Assembly (NCBI RefSeq): GCF_001956045.1
Contig: NZ_MRTH01000003.1
Location: 310,001-374,000, forward strand
DNA: 64,000 bases
Reading direction: 5' to 3'
Source of the DNA: Paenibacillus sp. FSL H7-0331
GTDB lineage: Bacteria > Bacillota > Bacilli > Paenibacillales > NBRC-103111
A program made the translations under genes and the position numbers. The notes beneath the pieces are model-generated. The model was not told the origin of the DNA and did no database searches. It worked only from the letters and a program-made list of their open reading frames with translations. Numbering within the stretch: the stretch's first letter is position 1; every line of letters begins with the position of its first letter. This document shows, one piece after another, positions 44,675-53,476 of this stretch.

Positions 44675-45841
44675 ATGGAGTTAGAAAAAGAACTGGGTGA
44701 TCGTAGGCGCAAACGGAGCATTCAAGTCGTGTTCATTGTTTTTATGGGATTGTTAATATTTTTTACGTTGTTCAGCAACACGCTGCAGTCACTGACCTTA
44801 CCGAAAGTGAGAACAGAAAAGCTGGTTAACGGAAGTCTTTTATTTACGCTTGAAGGCAACGGTATGGTGCAACCGTTCGTCGAAACGAGATTATCGAACC
44901 CTGCTGGTTGGAAGGTCCAAACGATTCTTGTAAAAGAAGGAGATCGTGTGAAGAAGGGGCAAAAGCTAATCATCTATGACAGCAAATCTGCTGAACGTGA
45001 ATTGGAGAATGAAATAACAAACTTGGACAAGCAGAAAGTCGAGCTGCAGAATGTTCAAGATCAGTTCATTCTGTCAACGACGGAAGGGGACGAATTCAAG
45101 ATTCGGGCTGCAAGCCGCAATATTGAAACACGTAAACTTGATCTCGGCATGCAGGAACGTAAAATTAACGAGCTGAGAGACCGTCTGACAAGCCAACAGG
45201 AAATGAACGCTCCGTTCGATGGCATTATTAATAAATTGAATGCCATTGAAGGGGTAATAACAGCGGGGGAACCGGACGTTCTTATCTCGAATAGCAGCTT
45301 GGGCTATCGTTTGGATATTTCTGTTGATTCAACGATACTTTCCAGCTTGGGGATTTCGATCGGAGAGAAGATAGAGGTCAAGGTACATACAGTAGCAGAA
45401 AGAGACCAACAACAAATCCGTATGATCGACGGCACGATTGATGAAGTGGCGAATACACAACCTCGTACCCAGAGCACATCTGTAGAAGAAGCAGGGCCTA
45501 CCCAAACGATTGCACAGAAGACACTTCGCATAAAGGTCATTGATTCCGATCTGAGAGGGGGTGAGAAGGCAGAGTTCAAATTGGAGAAACGCTCAAACCA
45601 AGAAGGGCTAGTCATATCCAATGCGGCGATTCATCAAGACCGCGACGGCCTGTTCGTTTACAAAATTGACGAGCAGAGGGGGGCATTAGGCAATATCTTT
45701 GTTACTCATAAAGTCCGAATTCAGTCCAGTGAAACGAATGGAAAAGAAACAATGATTAAAGCGGAAAGCCTCTATAAGGACGACCTGATTATTATGGAAA
45801 GCAGTGAGCCTTTACAAGAAGGAAATCGTGTTCGTTTTTGA
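44675..45841 (+). CDS. HlyD/membrane-fusion-type adaptor (biotinyl-lipoyl-like domain)
   Basis: 388 residues. A cytoplasmic basic N-tail is followed by a membrane anchor (about 17-38). The first half of the lipoyl-like barrel has VQTILVKEGDRVKKGQKLI (about 75-93), a coiled coil rich in Glu/Lys spans about 100-175, then the second half of the barrel (MNAPFDGIINKLNAIEGV, about 178-195) and beta-barrel domains. Such adaptors normally bridge efflux pumps (RND, MacAB, BceAB-like) and substrate or cell wall. Here it is embedded in a sugar-importer operon, between the permeases and the binding protein. ATG at 44675 after AGGAGGAG. Confidence 0.88.
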   Translation: MELEKELGDRRRKRSIQVVFIVFMGLLIFFTLFSNTLQSLTLPKVRTEKLVNGSLLFTLEGNGMVQPFVETRLSNPAGWKVQTILVKEGDRVKKGQKLIIYDSKSAERELENEITNLDKQKVELQNVQDQFILSTTEGDEFKIRAASRNIETRKLDLGMQERKINELRDRLTSQQEMNAPFDGIINKLNAIEGVITAGEPDVLISNSSLGYRLDISVDSTILSSLGISIGEKIEVKVHTVAERDQQQIRMIDGTIDEVANTQPRTQSTSVEEAGPTQTIAQKTLRIKVIDSDLRGGEKAEFKLEKRSNQEGLVISNAAIHQDRDGLFVYKIDEQRGALGNIFVTHKVRIQSSETNGKETMIKAESLYKDDLIIMESSEPLQEGNRVRF

Positions 45842-45868
45842 CAAAAAACTCCAGGAGGTATTCGTTCG

Positions 45869-47179
45869 ATGAAAAAGTGGCAGTGTATCATGTCTATTGG
45901 TATTTTAACAACGTCTATGGCCGCATGCAGTTCTGAAGGCAGCAAGGAACTGACAAATACGGAGAAGCCGGTAATCAATGAAGGGAAAAAGGTCGTTACT
46001 TTGGCGATGCAAGTATGGCCTACGGCTATGCAAGAATCGAACGCATTTTTTAAGACGGTAGAGAAAAAGTTTGAAGAAAAGAATCCAGACATCGATCTGC
46101 AAATTCAAATTTCAGAGGATTATGAAAAGTACAAAAAAACGATGAATACAGCCTTGCTTTCAGGGAAAGGCCCGGATATCTTCGAAATAAGCAGTTTACC
46201 TATCGACGATTATGTGAGCAAAAAGCTTCTCCTGAACTTGGATGAGACCATGATGAAAGACAAATCGCTGAATACAAACGATTTGCAAACGAACATTTTG
46301 GATGTTTTGAAGCAGAATGGCGGTTTATATGCTATGCCTTTAGGATTCTCCCTCCGTGCGTTCATAGGCGATGGCGACATACTTAAGAACACGAATGTCG
46401 ACGATAAGAAATGGACCTGGAAGGAGTTTGAAAAGATTTCGAAAAAACTGGGAGAGAGCGGCAAGGAGCGCCGCTACGCTTTAGCGAATGACCCACCGGA
46501 ACTCCTCCTTCAAGAATTGGTTGTAGATAAATACGCAGAGTTCGTTGATCATTCAACGAAAAAGGCAAAGTTCGACTCTCCCTTTTTCGTGGGAATGATG
46601 CAACAAATTAAGAAAATGTACGATGATAAAGTCATGACTTCAGAACCAGCGGATATAGGCAAGCAGATGTTCTATTCTGCCCTGTTGCAATCACCAGCAG
46701 ACTTAATTAATGGTCAGCACCAATTTTTCTCAAATCCGAAGTTGCTGCAAAAACCAGAACAAGCAGGAGGAGCGAGGATTATCACCGATTCCCAGTTCGC
46801 CATTCAAGCCAAATCTTCGGTTAAAGAGGAGGCTTGGAAGGTTATTGCCTTCTTGTTATCCGAAGAAGGACAATCCCTGCAAGGAAGGCAAGGATTTTCA
46901 CTGCTTAAATCTGTGAATGAGAAGCAGCTGAACGACATTCAGAATCAAGTTAAAAGCGGAAAGTACAAACTTCCAGACGGAAAAGCCCCCAAGGTGTCTG
47001 ACGAAGAATTTACCCAGTTCAAACAGTTCATTAGTACAGCGAATAACTATTCGAACGCGGATGGTAAAGTGATTTCCATAATAGGAGATGAGTCCAGATC
47101 ATTCTTTAGCGAACAAAAGTCTGCGGAGGAAGTAGCCAAGCTAATTCAGAACAAGGCGACAACCTTTTTAAACGAGTAA
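45869..47179 (+). CDS. Extracellular substrate-binding lipoprotein of the adaptor-containing operon
   Basis: 436 residues. The signal peptide ends in the lipobox SMAAC (Cys20). The mature domain begins VTLAMQVWPTAMQESN and has GKGPDIFEISSLP, the ligand-site region of MalE-like proteins, but later motifs are weakly conserved relative to the other three binding proteins in the window. ATG at 45869 after CCAGGAGGT, 27 bases behind the adaptor stop, so it is in the same operon. The ligand is unknown; it may not be a sugar. Confidence 0.85.
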   Translation: MKKWQCIMSIGILTTSMAACSSEGSKELTNTEKPVINEGKKVVTLAMQVWPTAMQESNAFFKTVEKKFEEKNPDIDLQIQISEDYEKYKKTMNTALLSGKGPDIFEISSLPIDDYVSKKLLLNLDETMMKDKSLNTNDLQTNILDVLKQNGGLYAMPLGFSLRAFIGDGDILKNTNVDDKKWTWKEFEKISKKLGESGKERRYALANDPPELLLQELVVDKYAEFVDHSTKKAKFDSPFFVGMMQQIKKMYDDKVMTSEPADIGKQMFYSALLQSPADLINGQHQFFSNPKLLQKPEQAGGARIITDSQFAIQAKSSVKEEAWKVIAFLLSEEGQSLQGRQGFSLLKSVNEKQLNDIQNQVKSGKYKLPDGKAPKVSDEEFTQFKQFISTANNYSNADGKVISIIGDESRSFFSEQKSAEEVAKLIQNKATTFLNE

Positions 47180-47254
47180 AAAAATTGTAAGTGAGGGTTC
47201 TTGAGCATTGCTCGGCCGTTGTGAATGGGAAGGGTTCTAAACATATGGGGGGCA

Positions 47255-47290
47255 ACCCTTTACAGTTTTTAGTAATAAAATGTAAAGGGT
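47255..47290. repeat. Inverted repeat, 10-bp arms
   Basis: ACCCTTTACA at 47255-47264 is matched perfectly by TGTAAAGGGT at 47281-47290, with an AT-rich 16-base spacer. No T run follows on either strand, so this is not a clear terminator. It lies 75 bp after the binding-protein stop and could be a weak terminator or an operator. Confidence 0.6.
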
Positions 47291-47345
47291 CCGCTTCATT
47301 GTTGAACTGCAAATTTGATTATGTACTTCTTAGTAGATCATCGTA

Positions 47346-47625
47346 TTATTTATAAAATAAGCCGTCTTTGAAGTAAAGATAGCGGGAATACTCGATTCCT
47401 CCAATACCCTTGTAATACCATTGTTCAAGATCCCCGATTGTAGTTCTTTTATCAGGGTACCCTGTTTATCCACAGTACAGGATTATTCTTCCAAAACTGT
47501 TCGGCATCCGTTCGAACTTCAGCTTTTTTATACCCTCATTGATGATATCTTGCCCCAAGAAGCATTTTTTCTGAATTCCCCGGCTGTAATATCAATCCGC
47601 TGCTGTTCCCCCAAACTATTTTCAT
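47346..47625 (-). pseudogene. Frameshifted remnant of a small unknown gene
   Basis: On the minus strand protein-like sequence continues only across frames. One frame gives EQQRIDITAGEFRKNASWG, another KKAEVRTDAEQFWKNNPVLW, and a third TGYPDKRTTIGDLEQWYYKG and then GIEYSRYLYFKDGLFYK before the stop at 47348-47346. One break is at an A homopolymer near 47525 and another near 47467. No single frame is open for more than about 40 codons. The family is not recognised. The start of the ancestor is unclear. Confidence 0.45.
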
Positions 47626-47693
47626 GTCACCAATAGAACATTAATGGAAACCTTTTCTAATATTCGTCCGTCTATAGATTTTGGAGGTGTATG

Positions 47694-48245
47694 ATGAAAA
47701 GAATTGTAACTGCCCTGGTATTGGTTACTGCCTTGTTTTTCTTAAGTATTGTTATTTTATATCATGTTACTGATGATGGAAGCGGCTCGTTTAATGTACA
47801 CGATATTTCTGCGGACGAATCGGAGATCCAAATCGCCACCGATTTGAGCATAGGCAAGGGGACTAGTGTTTTGAAGACATTGACCCAAGAACAGCAAATC
47901 TATACTTTATTTGAAGTGCACCCATATGAAGGGGAATTTGGGATCGCTGCATTTTCACCTATTGCAAAGAAAGATAGGTACAAATTTAATTCAGCTAGCC
48001 ATTCCAAAAACCTGATTCAAGTGAAAACATTCGTTGGGAACAAGGAGGTTATAGTTGGAGTAAGAAAAGGTTCTCAGATTCATAAGTTGATTATAAAGAA
48101 TGCGCAAGAATCTGTAGAAAAAATAGTGGCTGAGGGACAGGATTTCCTTGGAATAGTTAGTTTAAACTCTTCCCTCGCTGCTGATGAAATAACGGTCGTT
48201 GGCTACGACAAACTGGGGCAAGAGCAAGCCAGAACAACAAATTGA
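47694..48245 (+). CDS. Hypothetical membrane-anchored extracytoplasmic protein
   Basis: 183 residues. A single N-terminal hydrophobic segment (about 4-24, TALVLVTALFFLSIVIL) is followed by a soluble, beta-rich domain of about 155 residues (for example YTLFEVHPYEGEFGIAAFSP and NLIQVKTFVGNKEVIVG). No Cys lipobox and no catalytic motif. The family is not recognised. The ATG at 47694 sits 6 bases after GGAGGT; the ATG at 47691 is too close. Monocistronic, downstream of the adaptor-containing operon, but with its own upstream region. Confidence 0.65.
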   Translation: MKRIVTALVLVTALFFLSIVILYHVTDDGSGSFNVHDISADESEIQIATDLSIGKGTSVLKTLTQEQQIYTLFEVHPYEGEFGIAAFSPIAKKDRYKFNSASHSKNLIQVKTFVGNKEVIVGVRKGSQIHKLIIKNAQESVEKIVAEGQDFLGIVSLNSSLAADEITVVGYDKLGQEQARTTN

Positions 48246-48562
48246 GGCTGGAAGCCGTGAGATAGTTAATTGGACTAACGAATAAGGTAATGCAAAGCGT
48301 TACTTCGGCATCCGGTTTTAGTTCACCTGTGAAGGGGCAGCTATGCGTCACATGTTACCGTATACGCACTGACTGAACACTTAGCTTCGTTGTATAATTG
48401 CCTCAATTTGGTACCCGAAAATAGCAATTAAAAAGAATCCATCACATTTGTTATATGCTAGAATAAACACGAAAGATTTCTTAGGCACGGCTGCGAAGCA
48501 TCGCGCCGCTAAATTATACTTGTTGCTATCTTGTTGTAGCATAACAAAAGGAGTGTTAAAAA
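48246..48562. other. Intergenic region with possible regulatory inverted repeat
   Basis: No gene is visible. At 48520-48545 TTGTTGCTA is matched by TAGCATAACAA (two-base bulge), just before the MFS ribosome site, and could be an operator or RNA hairpin. A -10-like TAGAAT lies near 48460. No terminator with a clear T run was found. Confidence 0.35.
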
Positions 48563-49813
48563 TTGGCTATGCATCAAAACACCGACAAAGCCCCGAGCCT
48601 TTTCGGTAACCGTTTCCTCCAGACTGTACTATTGTCTAACGTCTTGCTGCAAATCGGTATCTGGGTGAGGAATTTTTCCATTCTGCTCTATATCGCGGAT
48701 AAAACAAATAACAATCCGTATGCCATATCATTGATTAGCGTCGCCGAATTCGCGCCGATTTTCGTGTTCTCGTTTATAGGCGGAACATTCGCCGATCGTT
48801 GGCGGCCGAAGCGAACAATGATCTGGTGTGACTTGTTGTCTGCAGTTTCGGTGTTCGTCGTGTTGCTGATGATTCAGTTCGGCTCATGGCAGTCCGTCTT
48901 CCTAGTCACTTTCATTTCAGCAATTCTCTCACAGTTCTCACAGCCTTCGAGTATGCGGTTGTTCAAGCAGCATGTTGCAGAAGAACAATTGCAACAGGGG
49001 ATGGCGCTGTTCCAGTCGTTGATGGCGATCTTCATGGTGCTTGGGCCGATGCTTGGTACATTCACTTACAGCACGTTCGGTCTAAAGACATCAATTGCAG
49101 TTATGGGGGTTGCGTTCCTGCTGTCCGCGCTCATACTGGTACGACTGCCCAAGGATAAGGAGGAGCAGCGGCCGGAAGTAATGAAAGGCCAATTCCGTAA
49201 GGAGTTCAACGAGGGCTTCCGTTACGTCTGGCAAAGTCCAGTGCTTCGGACACTGGGGGCGGTATTCATTTTGGCAGGACTCGCCGTGGGCATCGCCCAA
49301 GCGCTCGGCCTGTTCATCGTAACTGAGCGACTCGGCCAGCCGAAGGAATTCCTGCAGTACATCCTCATGGTAAATGGTGCCGCAATGCTGATCGGAGGCG
49401 GCATCGTTGCCGTGTTTGCAAAGAAGGTCGCACCACAATTGTTGCTGGCTGTCGGTATGCTGGTGGGGGCCATATGTACGGTCATCGTTGGTTACTCAAC
49501 GAGTGTACCATTAACGTTGATTGTGCAGTTTGTGAACGGACTCGTGTTCCCGTGCATCCATATCGGGATCAGTACGATGATCCTGAAATGGTCACACCAA
49601 TCTATCGTGGGCCGGGTCAATGGTGTTCTGTCCCCGATGTTCATTGGCACGATGGTCATCTCCATGTCATTCGCCGGCACGCTGAAAGACGCCTACCCGC
49701 TCGTAACGATCTATACTGGCGCAGGTATCCTGTTCATTCTCGGAGCGTTTGTAATGATTCCGATCATGAGACAGAAAGAGCCGGATATGTCGGAGGGCAC
49801 CAGCCAGTCGTAG
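48563..49813 (+). CDS. MFS transporter, Mef/macrolide-efflux-like
   Basis: 416 residues with 12 predicted membrane segments. The loop 2-3 motif is GGTFADRWRPKRTMIWCDLLS, characteristic of the MFS_3/enterobactin-exporter and Mef-type drug efflux group (shown here in one stretch that includes the conserved D-R-x-x-K/R). Proton-driven export of a small lipophilic compound is likely; the substrate is unknown. TTG at 48563 is placed 7 bases after AAAGGAGTG; ATG at codon 3 is the alternative. Monocistronic. Confidence 0.88.
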   Translation: MAMHQNTDKAPSLFGNRFLQTVLLSNVLLQIGIWVRNFSILLYIADKTNNNPYAISLISVAEFAPIFVFSFIGGTFADRWRPKRTMIWCDLLSAVSVFVVLLMIQFGSWQSVFLVTFISAILSQFSQPSSMRLFKQHVAEEQLQQGMALFQSLMAIFMVLGPMLGTFTYSTFGLKTSIAVMGVAFLLSALILVRLPKDKEEQRPEVMKGQFRKEFNEGFRYVWQSPVLRTLGAVFILAGLAVGIAQALGLFIVTERLGQPKEFLQYILMVNGAAMLIGGGIVAVFAKKVAPQLLLAVGMLVGAICTVIVGYSTSVPLTLIVQFVNGLVFPCIHIGISTMILKWSHQSIVGRVNGVLSPMFIGTMVISMSFAGTLKDAYPLVTIYTGAGILFILGAFVMIPIMRQKEPDMSEGTSQS

Positions 49814-49831
49814 ACACTATATTTTTAAAAA

Positions 49832-49866
49832 ATAACCCTCCTATTATTTCCTATAGGAGGGTTATA
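49832..49866 (-). terminator. Terminator between convergent genes
   Basis: AACCCTCCTA / TAGGAGGGTT stem. The U-tract (ATTTTTT) follows on the minus strand, so it mainly ends transcription coming from the small gene at 49955; on the plus strand it lacks a good T run. Confidence 0.65.
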
Positions 49867-49954
49867 CCAATAATATGCTCTTTGAATCCATATTAACTAT
49901 AACGTCAACCTTAATGTGCTAAACGGGCTTTTTGAACAACCTCTACCAGCTGAC

Positions 49955-50140
49955 TTATGATGCTTGTTTTAAGGATACGGCCGGATTGCTTGCAGGTTGG
50001 GGTGTCTTCCAATGATAAGCTTCATTATTATGGTACACAATCTCATAGTGCGTATTCCTTACCTCGATCACAGAACGATACCAGAGCAGTAGCTCGGCAC
50101 AAACGATAATAAACAGGATTTTTTTAATGTCCAGCTTCAT
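49955..50140 (-). CDS. Hypothetical small single-pass membrane protein
   Basis: 61 residues (MKLDIKKILFIIVCAELLLWY then a polar, His/Asn-rich tail VRNTHYEIVYHNNEAYHWK). One N-terminal hydrophobic helix of about 16 residues. The ATG at 50140 has AGGAGG 12 bases upstream, a long spacing. No family recognised. The frame is open and ends just before a terminator, which supports a real gene, but evidence is modest. Confidence 0.45.
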   Translation of the reverse strand: MKLDIKKILFIIVCAELLLWYRSVIEVRNTHYEIVYHNNEAYHWKTPQPASNPAVSLKQAS

Positions 50141-50303
50141 GCAGGGCGAGAACCTCCTAATAGCTTGCTGTGGCAAGCTGTTGTTGTAGGTATTGCATAG
50201 GTTGGGTTATTCCGTATGACAGAAAACAGTTTGCTTGTAAGTGCACTAAATCTGCTTTACTTAGTAAGGATATGTCGGTTTGAGCTAAGTCATGCGGGCC
50301 GTA

Positions 50304-51551
50304 TTAGGTATCGTCTCCAGAGTGAGAGGCGCTTCCGGCTTTTTGGATTGTCTGTTTTGGAAGCTGTGGATCACTCAAAGTCCGACGAACCCACAGTGCG
50401 TTGCCGAGCAGCATAATACAGGACATGATGAAAATCCCACGAATGCTCACCCAACCGGACAAAGCTCCACCAATAATCGGTCCCATCATGTTACCAAGAC
50501 TGAGCGCGCTGGAGTTGAAGCCGTAGGAGCGACTCTCCATACCATTAGGGGTGTAGCTGCGAATTAGTGTTTGTACCGAGGGAAGCATACCGCCCATAAA
50601 CACACCAAGCATAAACCTCGCAGCAAACAGCTGCCATATGTTCGTTACGAGTGCTTGTGGAATATAGCATAGCCCTGCTCCAATCAAGCAAACCGCCAAG
50701 ATCTTAACAGATCCGATTCGATCACTCCATCTGCCGAGCAGTGGAGACGCTATCATATTGGAGAAGCCGGTCACCGATCCGACAAGCCCCGCGTAAAAAG
50801 CAAGCAGCTCGCCTTTCCCATGCAGATCCTGAACGAAGAGGGGGATAAGGGGCATGGCAGCAAGCATCGAGAACTGAATAACAAAAGTGACTCCATACAG
50901 CGCTGGCAGCTGCTTCACCTTCATTAACACGCGGAAGCCTTCTACAATCGTAATATTCGTTTTCTTCTTGGCCTCGGCCAAATCGAATTTTTCTTTAACG
51001 AGAAACAGCGCCACCATTGAGGCACCGAATAACAAAGCACCGGTCACATAAAAAATAGAACGAAATCCGAGCCATTCCGCCATCAAGCCACCAATGAATG
51101 GACCGAGAATCGAGCCTGCAACTCCACCCGATTGCAGCATACCCATGGCGAAGCCACTTTTCTCGCGGGGTGTATTGGTTGAGATCAAGGCCACCGCTGC
51201 CGGCATGAATCCAGAGATGACACCATTGAGAATCCTGAGCAGCAGCAGCTGTGTCGGATCGTGGGCAAAACCCATTAATGTCATGACGACGGCCATTCCG
51301 AATGAGGAGCGAAGCAGCATCACCTTGCGTCCATATCGATCCGACAAACGTCCCCAGAGCGGCTGGAAAAAAAATGAGGTAACAAAATTTCCTGCAAAAA
51401 TAAATCCTGACCAAAGTGCAATGTGATGAGGATCCGTAACACCCATTTCTTGTATGTATAACGGTAAAAAGGGGGTAATCATCGTCATTCCACTCATTAC
51501 CAAAAACTGGCCTATACATAATACAGCTAGATTAACCTTCCAACGTGCCAC
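50304..51551 (-). CDS. MFS multidrug efflux transporter (MdtG/Bmr-like)
   Basis: 415 residues, 12 membrane segments. The motif A loop is PLWGRLSDRYGRKVMLLRS and the repeat in the second half is PLLGRWSDRIGSVKIL. The fifth-helix motif C region (GGVAGSILGPFIGG) marks proton antiporters that export drugs. GTG at 51551 after AAGAGGAGAAC. It is separated from the ABC exporter genes on the same strand by a hairpin at 51635, so it probably has its own transcript. Substrate unknown. Confidence 0.9.
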   Translation of the reverse strand: MARWKVNLAVLCIGQFLVMSGMTMITPFLPLYIQEMGVTDPHHIALWSGFIFAGNFVTSFFFQPLWGRLSDRYGRKVMLLRSSFGMAVVMTLMGFAHDPTQLLLLRILNGVISGFMPAAVALISTNTPREKSGFAMGMLQSGGVAGSILGPFIGGLMAEWLGFRSIFYVTGALLFGASMVALFLVKEKFDLAEAKKKTNITIVEGFRVLMKVKQLPALYGVTFVIQFSMLAAMPLIPLFVQDLHGKGELLAFYAGLVGSVTGFSNMIASPLLGRWSDRIGSVKILAVCLIGAGLCYIPQALVTNIWQLFAARFMLGVFMGGMLPSVQTLIRSYTPNGMESRSYGFNSSALSLGNMMGPIIGGALSGWVSIRGIFIMSCIMLLGNALWVRRTLSDPQLPKQTIQKAGSASHSGDDT

Positions 51552-51634
51552 GGCCGTTCTCCTCTTTTCCTGCTATGTACGTTGAAGTATAACATAATCA
51601 GACTCGATTGCTCCAACTCATCAAGCAGCTTAAA

Positions 51635-51658
51635 GAGATACTCAGACTCGAGTATCTC
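51635..51658 (-). terminator. Hairpin after the ABC-2 exporter operon
   Basis: Perfect GAGATACTC / GAGTATCTC stem with a 6-base loop, followed on the minus strand by only TTT, so a weak terminator. Confidence 0.5.
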
Positions 51659-51676
51659 CCGTATAGGCATGAAATT

Positions 51677-52645
51677 CTAATAGATTCGATGAATGACTTC
51701 CTCGAAATCGGGCTCCTCCATATGAACATCGGAGATCGTACCCCACTCCTCGATTTGCCTCAATACATCCATTGCCTGAATAGTCCTACGATTGCACTGA
51801 ACAGTGAGCTCATTATCGGTTTGGCCGACAATCAGAAAAGCACCGCTCCATTCAGGAGGCACGTGGATTGGTTCGGCAAAGCTGATTCTCATTAATGTGG
51901 GCAATCCGATTTTCTCTCTCAAACCATCAATGGTTCCGTCATAAGCAAGGTGCCCGTGGTTAATGACCATTACACGTTCACATAGCTGCTCGATATCATC
52001 CATATCATGAGTGGTCAGCAGCACCGTTTTTCCAAAATCCCGGTTCATGGCTTTAAGCAGCTTGCGAATTGATTTTTTGGCTACGACATCCAGTCCAATG
52101 GTGGGCTCATCCAAAAACAAAATATCCGGGTTATGCAGCATCGATGCAGCCAGATCGGCGCGCATACGCTGCCCAAGCGATAGCTTACGTACAGGCGTAT
52201 CGATAAATTCCTTAAGCTGGAGCAGCTCGCTTAGCTCAGCCAGTGTACGTTCCTTTTGCGTTCTTTCGATTCCGTACATCGCAGCCAATATATCATAGGA
52301 ATCCTTCACGGGCAGATCCCACCATAGCTGGCTGCGCTGTCCGAACACGACTCCAAGCTTGCGTACGACCTGCCGCCTGAATTTGTGTGGGCTGTACCCA
52401 CCGATTAACACCTCACCTGAGGAGGGGTGCAGAATGCCGGTCAGCATTTTGATCGTGGTCGATTTGCCAGCACCATTCGGGCCGATATAGCCGACAAACT
52501 CGCCGCGTTCGACGATAAAACTAATGTCGTTGACCGCGATTTTTTCCTGATGAGCCCCGCTAATATAAGATCGAATCCGCTGCCAGCGTCCTTGACCAAC
52601 AAGCGGAATCCGAAATGATTTACTTAAACCTGATACCTCAATCAT
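51677..52645 (-). CDS. ABC-2 exporter ATP-binding protein (COG4586 type)
   Basis: 322 residues. The Walker A motif GPNGAGKST is at 55-63, the signature LSLGQRMRADLA at about 153-164, Walker B ILFLDEPTIGLD follows, and the switch His is in TTHDMDDIEQL. The C-terminal extension of about 80 residues is typical of the COG4586 group, which forms a fixed cluster with the two permease types COG4587 and COG3694, exactly as seen here. The exported compound is unknown. ATG at 52645 after AAGGAGCTG. Third gene of a three-gene operon reading on the minus strand. Confidence 0.92.
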   Translation of the reverse strand: MIEVSGLSKSFRIPLVGQGRWQRIRSYISGAHQEKIAVNDISFIVERGEFVGYIGPNGAGKSTTIKMLTGILHPSSGEVLIGGYSPHKFRRQVVRKLGVVFGQRSQLWWDLPVKDSYDILAAMYGIERTQKERTLAELSELLQLKEFIDTPVRKLSLGQRMRADLAASMLHNPDILFLDEPTIGLDVVAKKSIRKLLKAMNRDFGKTVLLTTHDMDDIEQLCERVMVINHGHLAYDGTIDGLREKIGLPTLMRISFAEPIHVPPEWSGAFLIVGQTDNELTVQCNRRTIQAMDVLRQIEEWGTISDVHMEEPDFEEVIHRIY

Positions 52646-52684
52646 GGAACAGCTCCTTTGATAGATCGTTTATTTATATAGGGT

Positions 52685-53476
52685 TCAGCTTCCCGTGCTT
52701 TGATATCTAGACATACCGAGCTTCCAGAACTGCAGCATAGCGAACAGGAATAGAGCGGCGAACAAGCCGATAGCCGGGATCAGCCAAAACCCGAATTCAT
52801 GGCGAAGCACGTACAGGGCGGGTAAATAATTGGCAGCTCCGACAGGAATCACGGTCAGTAAAATACCTTGAAGCCACTTTGGATATAAACTCATCGGATA
52901 CTGTACAGCTGTGCGAGCCGCGTCTTCAGTTACATTTTGCAAATCGCTGACCCTTGTAATCCAAAAGCCGAAGGTGGCCGTACCAAGCCCGATTGCGAAC
53001 AAAATGACGGCTCCGATTATAATAACGACAGCTGTTTGCGGAATGGCCCAAAGCTCAATCTGTCCAGATTGCAACATCTCGTGTACACAAACCGTCAGGA
53101 TGATGCCGCCTTGAATGTATTCCGCCATCATAATTCGGAAATTTTGAGTCATGAGCGCCAGCAGCAGCGGGATGGGACGGATAAGCAGCTGGTCGAGATC
53201 ACCGGAAACCAGGTATTTTTCCAGATGATGGACATCACTGGCCAATGTTCGGTAAATCGCTTTGGACAGCAGAATAGTGCCATACAAGTATCCCACTTCA
53301 TATAAGCTCCAGCCCTTGATACTACCGAATTTCCATAAAATGATGGAGATTAGCAAAAATTCCATCGTATTGACCACAAAAGCAAGCACCGTCGAGAACC
53401 AAAAATTAAATTTGTACTGCATCTTACTGACGATACTGGCACGGATCAGAAGGGCGTACATACGAAACGCATTCAT
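52685..53476 (-). CDS. ABC-2 exporter permease (COG3694 type)
   Basis: 263 residues, six hydrophobic segments. Landmarks are FWFSTVLAFVVNTMEFLLIS, the amphipathic PDQLL-like segment VSGDLDQLLIRPIPLL (strongly conserved in this family) and ATFGFWITRVSDLQN. It forms the membrane channel with the permease at 53473, whose stop it overlaps by 4 bases. It belongs with the ATPase at 51677. Confidence 0.88.
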   Translation of the reverse strand: MNAFRMYALLIRASIVSKMQYKFNFWFSTVLAFVVNTMEFLLISIILWKFGSIKGWSLYEVGYLYGTILLSKAIYRTLASDVHHLEKYLVSGDLDQLLIRPIPLLLALMTQNFRIMMAEYIQGGIILTVCVHEMLQSGQIELWAIPQTAVVIIIGAVILFAIGLGTATFGFWITRVSDLQNVTEDAARTAVQYPMSLYPKWLQGILLTVIPVGAANYLPALYVLRHEFGFWLIPAIGLFAALFLFAMLQFWKLGMSRYQSTGS

